The notes under the pieces: model-generated
The model's input: the letters and a program-made list of their open reading frames with translations, nothing else
Told to the model about the DNA's origin: nothing
The model's database searches: none
In this document: positions 1 through 7,413 of the stretch, piece by piece
Position numbering within the stretch: the stretch's first letter is position 1
Layout of the letters: each line of letters begins with the position of its first letter
Assembly (NCBI RefSeq): GCF_035306705.1
Contig: NZ_DATGNO010000021.1
Location: 1 to 12,293 of the forward strand
Direction: 5' to 3'
Length of the DNA stretch: 12,293 bases
Source of the DNA: Xanthomarina sp035306705
Lineage (GTDB): Bacteria > Bacteroidota > Bacteroidia > Flavobacteriales > Flavobacteriaceae
Program-made: the position numbers and the translations under genes

Positions 1-4
1 TGTG

Positions 5-78
5 CTCCTCCTCTTGGGCTCGAACCAAGGACCCTCTGATTAACAGTCAGATGCTCTAACCAACTGAGCTAAGGAGGA
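5..78 (-). tRNA. tRNA-Asn (anticodon GTT)
   Basis: Read on the minus strand, this folds as a complete 74-nt cloverleaf. The 7-bp acceptor stem is TCCTCCT/AGGAGGA, the D arm is GCTC/GAGC, the anticodon stem is TCTGA/TCAGA with loop CTGTTAA, and the T arm is CTTGG/CCAAG with loop TTCGAGC. Loop positions 34-36 give GTT, which reads AAC/AAT (Asn). The discriminator base is G, and the following bases (CACA) show that CCA is not encoded. A consensus promoter lies upstream at 177-207. Confidence 0.96.
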
Positions 79-176
79 GTGTTGTTTTCTTTTTAAGTCT
101 TTTTTCTGACTTCCATATTTTCCAAACCAACCGTTATATACAGTAGTTAAGTAGTATGTTTTCGCCTTAGCGAGCG

Positions 177-207
177 CAAATATATATTAAATATTAGTTA
201 TTGCAAA
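177..207 (-). promoter_or_regulatory. Bacteroidota-type promoter for tRNA-Asn
   Basis: On the minus strand TTTG (207-204) is followed by exactly 19 bases and then TATATTTG (184-177). This matches the known Bacteroidota sigma-A consensus TTTG-N19-TAnnTTTG at every fixed position. It faces the tRNA, whose 5' end is about 100 bases downstream, implying a 5' leader of roughly 90 nt that is processed off. It lies downstream of the rseP stop codon, so it is independent of that gene. Confidence 0.72.
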
Positions 208-223
208 CTATATTTTGAAAAAA

Positions 224-1570
224 TTAATTAAAAATTGCTTTAAAGATATCATTCCCATTTGCAAACAAAACTAAAGCTATTAATAACACGAATCCTACCA
301 TTTGTGCATATTCTAAAAACTTGTCGCTAGGCTTTCTTCCAGAGATCATTTCATAGAGTAAAAACATCACATGCCCTCCATCTAATGCTGGGATTGGCAA
401 TAAGTTTAAAACCCCTAACATGATAGATAAAAAGGCTGTAATATTCCAAAATACCTGCCAGCTCCAAAAACTAGGAAAAATATCATAGATGGCCTTAAAA
501 CCACCTACACCTTTATAGGCTCCTGTACTTGGAGTAAAAATAGCTTTAAATTGTGTGATGTAAGATGATATTTTATCGCCTGTTTTAACTACTCCTACAG
601 GAATGGCTTCAAAAAAACCATACTTTCTAGTTTCAAATTGATAATAACCTAAAGCCTCTAAGGTTTCAGGGGTTGCTCCAGAGGCATAAACCAAACTCAA
701 TTTCCCTTCGTTACTAATATGAAGTGGAATTTGCACCTTTTCCTGATCTCTTAAAACTGTAGCTTCTACATCTTGTCCTTTTAAGCTTTCAAGTGCTGGA
801 ATGACCTCATCAATATATTTTGTTGATTGGCCATTAAAAGCTGTAATAATATCGCCTTTTCTAATTCCACTTCCCTTATTAAAAGAGGAATCTGGTACTT
901 CGGCAATAACAAAAGGCATTCTTAAATCTATAAAAGATTTTTCCTTTGAATCTATTAATTGCGATAAAAAGTCTTCTGGCAAAGTAACCGTCGATTGCTG
1001 GCCATCTCTTTCAATAACAATGCTTTTTCCAAATAATACTTTTTCAGAAATCTGTGAAAAATGGTCTATCTTATCACCATCAACCGAAATAATTTTATCT
1101 CCCGTTAAAAGACCTGCTTTCTGGGCTACCGTACTCTCAATTAGAAGACCGTCTTTGATATTTTCAATTGGAAGAATTCTATCTCCATAAAAATAACTCA
1201 TTCCTATGTATATCAGGATGGCTAAAAAGAAGTTTACAGTTACTCCACCTAACATAATAATTAAACGTTGCCAAGCTGGTTTTGAACGAAATTCCCAAGG
1301 TTGTGGCGGTTGGGCCATTTGTTCGGAATCCATGCTTTCGTCTATCATTCCTGATATTTTAACATAGCCTCCAAGCGGCAGCCAACCTATTCCATAAACG
1401 GTGTCGCCAATTTTCTTTTTGAATAAGGAAAACTTAACATCGAAAAACAAATAAAATTTCTCAACTCTGGTTTTAAAGATTTTTGCAGGAATAAAGTGTC
1501 CCAATTCGTGCAAAACAATTAATAAGGAAAGGCTCAATAAAAATTGAGATATTTTTATAACAAACTCCAT
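224..1570 (-). CDS. rseP: RseP/M50-family intramembrane site-2 zinc metalloprotease
   Basis: This is an inner-membrane protease of the site-2 family, which cleaves substrates within the membrane; in other bacteria it acts on anti-sigma factors and signal-peptide remnants. At 448 residues it has the usual RseP length. The first membrane segment carries the zinc motif HELGH (21-25). The loop GYVKISGM (68-75) follows, then a second membrane segment (about 104-124). Two PDZ-like domains follow at about 136-198 and 221-287. The second conserved motif NLLPIPALDGGH (389-400) supplies the third metal ligand, Asp397, and a last membrane segment ends the protein. The ATG at 1570 places the first helix correctly. 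A TACTTTTG box on the minus strand (1608-1601) suggests its own promoter, although the M1 peptidase gene lies 79 bases upstream in the same direction. The substrate in this organism cannot be read from the sequence. Confidence 0.95.
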   Translation of the reverse strand: MEFVIKISQFLLSLSLLIVLHELGHFIPAKIFKTRVEKFYLFFDVKFSLFKKKIGDTVYGIGWLPLGGYVKISGMIDESMDSEQMAQPPQPWEFRSKPAWQRLIIMLGGVTVNFFLAILIYIGMSYFYGDRILPIENIKDGLLIESTVAQKAGLLTGDKIISVDGDKIDHFSQISEKVLFGKSIVIERDGQQSTVTLPEDFLSQLIDSKEKSFIDLRMPFVIAEVPDSSFNKGSGIRKGDIITAFNGQSTKYIDEVIPALESLKGQDVEATVLRDQEKVQIPLHISNEGKLSLVYASGATPETLEALGYYQFETRKYGFFEAIPVGVVKTGDKISSYITQFKAIFTPSTGAYKGVGGFKAIYDIFPSFWSWQVFWNITAFLSIMLGVLNLLPIPALDGGHVMFLLYEMISGRKPSDKFLEYAQMVGFVLLIALVLFANGNDIFKAIFN

Positions 1571-1600
1571 GTATATTTTTCTCTAGTGTAAATTAATTTG

Positions 1601-1608
1601 CAAAAGTA
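1601..1608 (-). promoter_or_regulatory. Putative -7 box upstream of rseP
   Basis: TACTTTTG on the minus strand matches the Bacteroidota -7 consensus TAnnTTTG and ends 30 bases before the rseP ATG at 1570. I found no clear TTTG -33 element at the expected 19-bp spacing, so the call rests on one box and its position in the 79-base gap between the two minus-strand genes. Confidence 0.42.
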
Positions 1609-1649
1609 GTGTTTTAACAGCATTTAGAAAACATTTACTTAGCTATAAC

Positions 1650-3626
1650 TTAATTTTTTAACACGGATTTATTAATTATTCCTTGATTGGCATGGAGTTG
1701 CACAAAAAACAAACCTGAAGACAAAGTCGAAAGATCTAAACTATCTGTCCATGGCGTGGTTAGCAAAAGCTGACCTAAAGTATTATAAACATTTATATGA
1801 CTAACAATTATGTTATTAGGTTTAGAAATATGCACCTTATGAGTCGTTGGATTTGGATAAATTTGAAACTGGTTTTCTAAAGTAAACTTATCTATATGCA
1901 AACTCACCGAATTATATCTTGAAATCAAATCAGCTTCTGGATCGAATACAATAGTATTCACCGTAAAGTTTACAGTTCTTAAAAAAGTTTCGCTGTTTGT
2001 GGTATTGTCTAAAACCAAATCCAATTCCTCGCCATTAGTTCCTAAAACCCGTATTGGAACTGGGGCTTCAAAATATGAAACGGAAGAGTGACTTTGCGTT
2101 TGGGAAATAGAGATGACAACCTGGTTGCTATTTGGTTGATTCCAGGTTATATCGTAACTCGGATACCCTTGGTTGTAAATCCAATCGTTAAAAAACTCTG
2201 TAAGATCTTGTCCGCTTGTGGTTTCCATGACTGCTTTATAATCTTCTGTTTTGGCATAGCCATAAGCCAAATCTGGATGATTTAAATAATCTTGCATCCC
2301 TTGAAAAAACGGAGCATCTCCCAATTTCTTTCTCAACATGTGCGTAACCATGGCTCCTTTATTATAACTTAATCGGCTACTAAAAATCCTGTTGACGCTT
2401 AAAGTATCAGAATCTGTTAAATAAACAGCTCCCCCATTTTGTGAAGTTATCGAGGCATTCAAGGATTGTTTCCAAGATGTAAACTGACTATTTCCATCTA
2501 AGTTTTCAACCACAAGTCCCGATAAATAAGTGGCAAATCCTTCGTTCAACCAAACATCTTTCCAACTCCCACAGGTTACTTTGTTCCCAAACCATTGATG
2601 GGCCAATTCGTGCGCTATTAAGTTTCTTCCAAAACTTCCCATAAAAGAAACTGTGGTGTGCTCCATTCCACCACCCCAACCAAATTGGGCATGCCCATAC
2701 TTTTCGTTGGCATAAGGATATTCCTGAAACAGATTGGAAAATAAATTCATAATATCTACCGTTACTGCTGTACTAGCTTGAGCAGAGGCTAGATTTTCTG
2801 GATAGACATAATTAACTATTTCAAACGGATTCCCATTGTTATCCACCGTGTCCGAATACACTGCATAATTAGTTACTGCTATAGCAACTAAATAAGCTGG
2901 AATAGGATACTGATGTTTAAAATGAGTGGTTTTAAAAGCGCCATTTATAGTTTGACTTTGTTCCAAGCCATTGGCAACGGCAATATATTCTTCGTTTGAA
3001 GGATTATTTACTGGTGTAGTAATATAAATATCAATGTTTTCTATTTTATCAATTAAATCCTGTTTACACGGCCACCAACCTTTAGCGCCATAAGGCTCAG
3101 AAAGGGTCCAAATAATTGGATCTCCACTATGGCTGTTTTGTTCAAAAGAACCAAACCCAGAACTCACTGGATTTCCCGAATAACTAATCGTTAAGGAATC
3201 TAAGACTCCTGTATTTTGAACTTGATTTAAAGTGATAACAATCTCATCATCAGAATTCTGACTAAAAGAAAGCGAATTTCCACGCTGCAATACTTGAGAA
3301 ACAACCATATTGTCTGTCAACTCGAAAGTAACTTCCGAAAGGTTTTCCTTGGCTTCAAAATAGGTGGTTACATCTCCTGAAATAAAAGCCTGCGATGGGT
3401 CGATATTTAGTTCCAATCTATGATAGGTAACATCATAGTTTCCCGTATTCATATTAACACGATAGAACATTTTGTTTAAAGCGGTTCTAGCTTCAGCATC
3501 TCTAATGTCATCCATGGATTTGACATAATCTTGTCCGAAAGATAGGGTTGGTAAAAGAACAAGCAAGCAAGGTAAAAATCTATTCACAATATTATATTTA
3601 GATGTTAAATTTACCGAATTAAACAC
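1650..3626 (-). CDS. Secreted M1-family zinc aminopeptidase with T9SS sorting domain
   Basis: This is an exported metallopeptidase predicted to remove N-terminal residues from peptides at or outside the cell surface. Of its 658 residues, about 1-32 form a signal peptide (hydrophobic run to LSFGQ). The M1 N-terminal beta domain spans about 60-255. The catalytic domain has GGGMEHTT (318-325, the exopeptidase GxMEN-type motif), HELAH (339-343) and the zinc ligand Glu362 in WLNEG. Tyr421 in SYNKGA is the likely transition-state tyrosine. Residues about 587-658 (IYPNPT, YNTLGQL, SSGLFFVQL) are a typical type IX secretion C-terminal sorting domain, which is removed on export. The large helical C-terminal domain of PepN/ERAP-type M1 enzymes is absent, so this is a short form. 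No other Met occurs before residue 38, which supports the start at 3626. The substrate is unknown. Confidence 0.93.
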   Translation of the reverse strand: MFNSVNLTSKYNIVNRFLPCLLVLLPTLSFGQDYVKSMDDIRDAEARTALNKMFYRVNMNTGNYDVTYHRLELNIDPSQAFISGDVTTYFEAKENLSEVTFELTDNMVVSQVLQRGNSLSFSQNSDDEIVITLNQVQNTGVLDSLTISYSGNPVSSGFGSFEQNSHSGDPIIWTLSEPYGAKGWWPCKQDLIDKIENIDIYITTPVNNPSNEEYIAVANGLEQSQTINGAFKTTHFKHQYPIPAYLVAIAVTNYAVYSDTVDNNGNPFEIVNYVYPENLASAQASTAVTVDIMNLFSNLFQEYPYANEKYGHAQFGWGGGMEHTTVSFMGSFGRNLIAHELAHQWFGNKVTCGSWKDVWLNEGFATYLSGLVVENLDGNSQFTSWKQSLNASITSQNGGAVYLTDSDTLSVNRIFSSRLSYNKGAMVTHMLRKKLGDAPFFQGMQDYLNHPDLAYGYAKTEDYKAVMETTSGQDLTEFFNDWIYNQGYPSYDITWNQPNSNQVVISISQTQSHSSVSYFEAPVPIRVLGTNGEELDLVLDNTTNSETFLRTVNFTVNTIVFDPEADLISRYNSVSLHIDKFTLENQFQIYPNPTTHKVHISKPNNIIVSHINVYNTLGQLLLTTPWTDSLDLSTLSSGLFFVQLHANQGIINKSVLKN

Positions 3627-3636
3627 TTATCTATCG

Positions 3637-3644
3637 TATTTTTG
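3637..3644 (+). promoter_or_regulatory. Putative -7 box upstream of the SCO gene
   Basis: TATTTTTG matches TAnnTTTG and lies 36 bases before the ATG at 3681. It sits in the 54-base gap between the divergent M1 peptidase and SCO genes. No TTTG is present at 19-bp spacing upstream. No comparable box was found for the minus-strand gene in this gap. Confidence 0.42.
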
Positions 3645-3680
3645 CAAATAAATCCTCCGAAAAATTCAAATTAAATAAAA

Positions 3681-4352
3681 ATGCTTTCATTTTTTAAAGA
3701 TTATAAATATTTCGCTATCGTTTTTGCAGCTCTTTCCGTGATTATTATGTTAATAATCTATAATGTATATGATGTTTACAAGCCTTTACCCATTTATCAG
3801 CCTACAATGGTTAATTCTGAAATGGTAGATAGCACGCTGCAATACAAAAAAAAATACCATAAGATTGCCGATTTCAGCTTAATAAATCAAAATGGTGAAA
3901 CCATTACGCAAGACAGTTACAACGACAAAATATATGTAGCCGATTTCTTTTTTACAACCTGTCAGACCATTTGTCCGATTATGACGGACCACATGGTTTT
4001 AATTCAAAAAGAAATTAAGGACGATCAAGATATTATGTTGCTCTCGCATACAGTTACTCCAGATATTGACAACGTAGAGCAACTTAAAAAATATGCTCTT
4101 GAAAAAGGTGTTATCGATAGTAAATGGAACTTGGTAACAGGTAACAAAAAAGAAATATACAACTTAGCTAGAAAAAGTTATTTAGCCGTGAAAACCGATG
4201 GTACTGGAGATGAATACGATATGATCCATACTGAAAACTTCATGTTAATAGACAAAAAACGTCAAATTAGAGGGTATTACGATGGCACAAATCCAGACGA
4301 TATTTCCCGATTACTTAAGGAGATTAAAATCTTAAAAGAAGAATATAAATAG
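3681..4352 (+). CDS. SCO1/SenC family copper chaperone for cytochrome oxidase assembly
   Basis: This is a membrane-anchored thioredoxin-fold protein. The family delivers copper to, or keeps reduced, the CuA site of cytochrome c oxidase on the outer face of the inner membrane. The protein has 223 residues. One transmembrane anchor (about 10-28) is followed by the SCO domain, with DFFFTTC (88-94) leading into the copper motif CQTIC (Cys94, Cys98) and the third ligand His183 in MIHTENF. All three copper ligands are present. FFFTxCxxxCP is diagnostic for SCO rather than for ordinary thioredoxins or TlpA. The gene is transcribed away from the M1 peptidase and ends 73 bases before feoA, which has its own -7 box, so operon membership with feo is doubtful. 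The presence of a SCO protein implies an aerobic haem-copper oxidase in this organism. Confidence 0.94.
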   Translation: MLSFFKDYKYFAIVFAALSVIIMLIIYNVYDVYKPLPIYQPTMVNSEMVDSTLQYKKKYHKIADFSLINQNGETITQDSYNDKIYVADFFFTTCQTICPIMTDHMVLIQKEIKDDQDIMLLSHTVTPDIDNVEQLKKYALEKGVIDSKWNLVTGNKKEIYNLARKSYLAVKTDGTGDEYDMIHTENFMLIDKKRQIRGYYDGTNPDDISRLLKEIKILKEEYK

Positions 4353-4391
4353 TTTTATAGTTCACAATTTTTTTTGCCTGAAATTTTATTC

Positions 4392-4399
4392 TACTTTTG
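4392..4399 (+). promoter_or_regulatory. Putative -7 box upstream of feoA
   Basis: TACTTTTG matches the Bacteroidota -7 consensus and lies 26 bases before the proposed TTG start of feoA. A TTTG occurs at 4373-4376, but the spacing is 15 bp, shorter than the usual 17-23. The hexamer TCTAAA (4415-4420), which recurs in the regulator/troA control region, sits between the box and the start codon. Confidence 0.45.
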
Positions 4400-4425
4400 C
4401 TTCTTTAAAATCAATCTAAATAGGC

Positions 4426-4659
4426 TTGCAAGTTACATTAGCACATCTAAAACGAGGAGAGAGAGCCATTATCACTGATGTTTCCTCCATTTATATTCCC
4501 TTAAAATTACTAGAAATGGGTTGTTTACCGGGAAATGAGGTCGAGCTTCTTCAAGTAGCTCCATTTTCAGACCCCTTATATCTCAATATAAACGGAACGC
4601 ATTTGGCCATAAGAAAAGAAACTGCTATCCATGTTTTAATTGAAATTTGTAATGAGTAA
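4426..4659 (+). CDS. feoA: FeoA, SH3-like accessory protein of ferrous iron uptake
   Basis: This 77-residue cytosolic protein belongs to the FeoA family, a small beta-barrel that works with the FeoB Fe(II) transporter. The typical pattern is visible: LAHLKRGERAIITDV at the N-terminus, LLEMGCLPGNEVELLQVAP in the middle and HLAIRKETAIHVLIE at the end. The start is TTG at 4426. An in-frame TAA at 4417-4419 leaves no upstream ATG or GTG, and the first internal Met (in EMG) would remove half the fold. The last codons overlap feoB: the feoB ATG at 4652 lies within the final 8 bases of feoA, so the two are almost certainly translationally coupled. The upstream box at 4392-4399 is the likely promoter. 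Confidence 0.93.
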   Translation: MQVTLAHLKRGERAIITDVSSIYIPLKLLEMGCLPGNEVELLQVAPFSDPLYLNINGTHLAIRKETAIHVLIEICNE

Positions 4660-6751
4660 GCAACTTAATGTCGCCTTAATAGGAAATCCTAATACCGGTA
4701 AAACCTCCATTTTCAATGCCTTAACCGGATTGAACCAAAAAGTTGGAAACTATCCAGGTATTACCGTCGAAAAAAAAGAAGGTGTTTGCAAACTTCCCCG
4801 TGGCGTAAAAGCCCACATTATAGATTTACCCGGAACTTACAGTTTAAACGCATCCTCTCTAGACGAGAATGTGGTTATTGAACTTCTTTTAAATAAAAAA
4901 GACAAAGACTTTCCAGATGTTGCCGTAGTTATTAGCGACGTTGAGAACTTAAAAAGAAACTTACTTTTATTTACTCAAATTAAAGATCTAGAAATACCAA
5001 CCATTCTTGTTATTAATATGGCCGACAGAATGAAATATAAAGGTATTTCGTTAGATATTCCTTATTTAGAAAAGCATCTTGACACTAAAATAGCCCTAGT
5101 AAGCACTAGGAAAAACGAAGGAATCGATAAGCTAAAAGAATTAATCTTCAATTATAGAGAACTTTCTGTCTCGCCTTGTATGAATGCCTCCGAAATCGAT
5201 AAAAAATATTTCGAAGACCTTCAAAAAGTATTTCCAAACCAATTATTATACAAGCTTTGGTTGGTTATTACCCAAGATGTTAACTTTGGAAAAACCGACA
5301 GAAATGAGTTTGATGCCGTAGAGGATTTTAAAACAAAATCCAAAGCCGATTTAAAAAGATTACAGCAAAAGGAAACCGTAAAACGCTACCAGTTTATTAA
5401 TAATGTCCTTAAAGAAGGGCAAGCTATCGACTTGAGTACTGCTAAAGATTTACGTATAAAATTAGATAGAGTTTTAACCCATAAAGTTTGGGGTTATGCT
5501 ATTTTTATATTTATACTATTACTTATTTTTCAAGCTATTTACGATTGGTCTTCTGTGCCTATGGATTTTATAGACGCGAGCTTTGCGTCTTTAAGCGAAT
5601 GGACAAAACATGCCTTACCCGCTGGAACATTTACCAATTTATTGTCTGAAGGAATTATTCCAGGACTTGGTGGTATCGTTATTTTTATTCCTCAAATTGC
5701 TTTCTTGTTTTTGTTTATTTCCGTTCTTGAAGAAAGTGGCTACATGAGTCGTGTGGTCTTTTTAATGGATCGAGGCATGAGACGTTTTGGCCTAAGTGGA
5801 AAAAGTGTGGTGCCATTAATTTCAGGAACAGCTTGTGCTATTCCGGCTATTATGGCCACTAGAAACATTGAAAGCTGGAAAGAGCGCTTAATTACTATTT
5901 TGGTAACTCCTTTTACAACTTGCTCTGCCAGACTTCCGGTGTATTTAATTATTATCGCCTTAGTTATTCCCGAAGGTCGTTTTCTAGGCATGAGTTATCA
6001 AGCGTTAACGTTAATGTTACTTTACTTAATTGGTTTTGGAGCCGCTTTGATTTCTGCCATGATTTTAAATAAAATATTAAAATTTAAGAGCAAATCATTT
6101 TTTGTGGTCGAAATGCCAAATTACAAATTGCCTTTAATTAAAAATGTCGCTTTAACAGTTGTCGAAAAAACGAAGGCCTTTGTATTTGGAGCAGGAAAAA
6201 TTATTTTGGCCATTTCCATTGTATTATGGTTTTTAGCTTCTTATGGACCGGGAGATGAGTTTAATAATGCCGAAGAAATCGTTACCGAAAAGTTTGCTTC
6301 CCAAAATTTATCTGAAGAAGAACTAGACAACGAAATAGCTTCTCAAAAACTAGAGTATTCTTTTATTGGATTAACAGGAAGAGCTATAGAACCAGCGATT
6401 AGACCTTTGGGTTACGATTGGAAAATTGGGATTGCCTTAGTGAGTTCTTTTGCAGCCAGAGAGGTTTTTGTTGGAACTTTAGCAACGATTTACAGTGTTG
6501 GTAGTGATGAGGAAGAAACTATTAAAAACAGAATGGCTGGCGAAGTAAATCCAATTTTGGGTGGCCCACTATTTAATTTTGCTTCGGGTATTTCCTTATT
6601 GTTGTTTTATGCCTTCGCTATGCAATGTATGAGTACGCTTGCTATTGTAAAACGTGAAACCAATAGTTGGAAATGGCCAGTTTTACAATTGGTATTAATG
6701 ACTGCTTTTGCGTATGTTGTAGCATTAATTGCATACCAATTATTAATTTAA
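4652..6751 (+). CDS. feoB: FeoB, GTPase-coupled ferrous iron transporter
   Basis: This inner-membrane Fe(II) importer has a cytosolic N-terminal GTPase domain. Numbered from the ATG at 4652 (699 residues), the G1 motif is GNPNTGKT (11-18), the switch I region is VGNYPGITVEKKEG (31-44), G3 is DLPG (58-61), G4 is NMAD (122-125) and a G5-like STRKNEG starts at 151. The first membrane helices begin near residue 275. They are followed by the FeoB core, with the conserved Cys-containing gate sequences GTACAIPAIMATR and TTCSARLPVY. The length fits a full FeoB. The frame also opens with a TTG at 4640, but the ATG overlapping the feoA stop gives the conserved N-terminus and is preferred. A small FeoB-associated protein follows 30 bases downstream. 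No frameshift or missing motif was seen. Confidence 0.96.
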   Translation: MSKQLNVALIGNPNTGKTSIFNALTGLNQKVGNYPGITVEKKEGVCKLPRGVKAHIIDLPGTYSLNASSLDENVVIELLLNKKDKDFPDVAVVISDVENLKRNLLLFTQIKDLEIPTILVINMADRMKYKGISLDIPYLEKHLDTKIALVSTRKNEGIDKLKELIFNYRELSVSPCMNASEIDKKYFEDLQKVFPNQLLYKLWLVITQDVNFGKTDRNEFDAVEDFKTKSKADLKRLQQKETVKRYQFINNVLKEGQAIDLSTAKDLRIKLDRVLTHKVWGYAIFIFILLLIFQAIYDWSSVPMDFIDASFASLSEWTKHALPAGTFTNLLSEGIIPGLGGIVIFIPQIAFLFLFISVLEESGYMSRVVFLMDRGMRRFGLSGKSVVPLISGTACAIPAIMATRNIESWKERLITILVTPFTTCSARLPVYLIIIALVIPEGRFLGMSYQALTLMLLYLIGFGAALISAMILNKILKFKSKSFFVVEMPNYKLPLIKNVALTVVEKTKAFVFGAGKIILAISIVLWFLASYGPGDEFNNAEEIVTEKFASQNLSEEELDNEIASQKLEYSFIGLTGRAIEPAIRPLGYDWKIGIALVSSFAAREVFVGTLATIYSVGSDEEETIKNRMAGEVNPILGGPLFNFASGISLLLFYAFAMQCMSTLAIVKRETNSWKWPVLQLVLMTAFAYVVALIAYQLLI

Positions 6752-6781
6752 GGTTTTAATGAAAATTACGACTAAAAAATT

Positions 6782-6919
6782 ATGAATGACCTTTTACAAA
6801 ATATCTTAGCTTTTGCAGCACTTTTTATGGCTCTAGCATTTTTAGTGAAGAAATTCTTTTGGAAAAAATCCAAATCCAAAAAAGGAGTTCAGGCGCACGA
6901 CTGTGATAATTGCCACTAA
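6782..6919 (+). CDS. FeoB-associated Cys-rich membrane protein (45 aa)
   Basis: This short gene starts 30 bases after the feoB stop codon. It encodes 45 residues: one transmembrane segment (about 5-22, NILAFAALFMALAFLV), a strongly basic stretch (23-34, rich in Lys), and a C-terminal CDNCH (Cys41, Cys44, His45). This layout (single helix, positive linker, terminal Cys pair) matches the small FeoB-associated Cys-rich proteins found after feoB in Bacteroidota and Firmicutes. Those are proposed to help with iron handling, but their mechanism is not established. The gene is easily missed because of its size. Its position and its Cys/His tail support a role with FeoB, perhaps presenting Fe(II) to the transporter or accepting it; that role is inference. 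Confidence 0.82.
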   Translation: MNDLLQNILAFAALFMALAFLVKKFFWKKSKSKKGVQAHDCDNCH

Positions 6920-6931
6920 AAAGATCCATTT

Positions 6932-6953
6932 AAAAAAGAATTTATTCCTTTTT
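6932..6953. terminator. Weak bidirectional terminator candidate between convergent genes
   Basis: Inverted arms AAAAAAGAAT (6932-6941) and ATTCCTTTTT (6944-6953) pair with one mismatch around a 2-nt loop, and each side ends in a T-run on its own strand. It lies at the convergence of the feo operon and the minus-strand secreted-protein gene, whose last codons it overlaps. The stem is mostly A-T and weak, so location is the main support. Confidence 0.33.
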
Positions 6954-7373
6954 AATGATTTCTAACTGAAGGTAATAATCTTCTTTCTTAATTTTTATAT
7001 TTGAATTCAGGTTGGGAAGAATCCCAAGCGCCAAGACTGAATGTTTTTCAGAAGAAAACAAATTCATTAAATTATCATCCATCTTTTTTCCCGGTTGAAA
7101 AACAAGTTTCTTTTGTTTAATAATTACATCATCTTTTAAAACATCAATCAATACTGCAGCCTCTCCAGCCCACATGCAAGTAACATCTTCGGGGCAACGT
7201 GAATCGGATAAAACATCAGAGAATTTTATCTGAACATCTTCTATCTGATAGGTTTTTCCTAGATATAATTTAGCCACAATTTTTGGAGCTTCAACTTTTA
7301 CATGTGTAGAATCTTGAGGAAAAGTGAATAAAAAACTAAAAAAACAACTGATAAAAAAAGCTTGTTTCATCAT
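6942..7373 (-). CDS. Small secreted protein of unknown function with SRCP/CxWxG motif
   Basis: I do not recognise a function. The frame stays open up to 7448, but that would overlap the upstream regulator gene by 35 bases and place the signal peptide internally. The double ATG at 7373/7370 gives a clean N-terminal signal peptide (MMKQAFFISCFFSFLFTFPQ) and leaves a 40-base gap to the regulator, so it is preferred. The product is then 143 residues. The mature part looks like a small beta-rich domain with the striking segment DSRCPEDVTCMWAGEA, about one third along, containing its only two cysteines after the signal. From memory, similar SRCP...CxWxG segments recur in uncharacterised secreted or lipoprotein-type Bacteroidota proteins; no function is known to me. 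The signal contains a Cys but no proper lipobox. It is probably cotranscribed with the metalloregulator, so a metal-related role is possible but unproven. Confidence 0.7.
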   Translation of the reverse strand: MMKQAFFISCFFSFLFTFPQDSTHVKVEAPKIVAKLYLGKTYQIEDVQIKFSDVLSDSRCPEDVTCMWAGEAAVLIDVLKDDVIIKQKKLVFQPGKKMDDNLMNLFSSEKHSVLALGILPNLNSNIKIKKEDYYLQLEIIKKE

Positions 7374-7413
7374 ATTATTATGTGTGAAATATATTTTATA
7401 TAGGCCCAGAAAA

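Noticed and set aside
801..1190. Open frame of 129 codons on the plus strand inside rseP
   Set aside because: It lies entirely antisense to the well-supported RseP gene, shows no recognisable motif, and the rseP frame explains the sequence.
2088..2285. Open frame of 65 codons on the plus strand inside the M1 peptidase gene
   Set aside because: It is antisense to a conserved coding region, with no promoter or motif.
5740..5991. Open frame of 83 codons on the minus strand inside feoB
   Set aside because: It is antisense to the conserved FeoB core; the basic, low-complexity product is typical of shadow frames.
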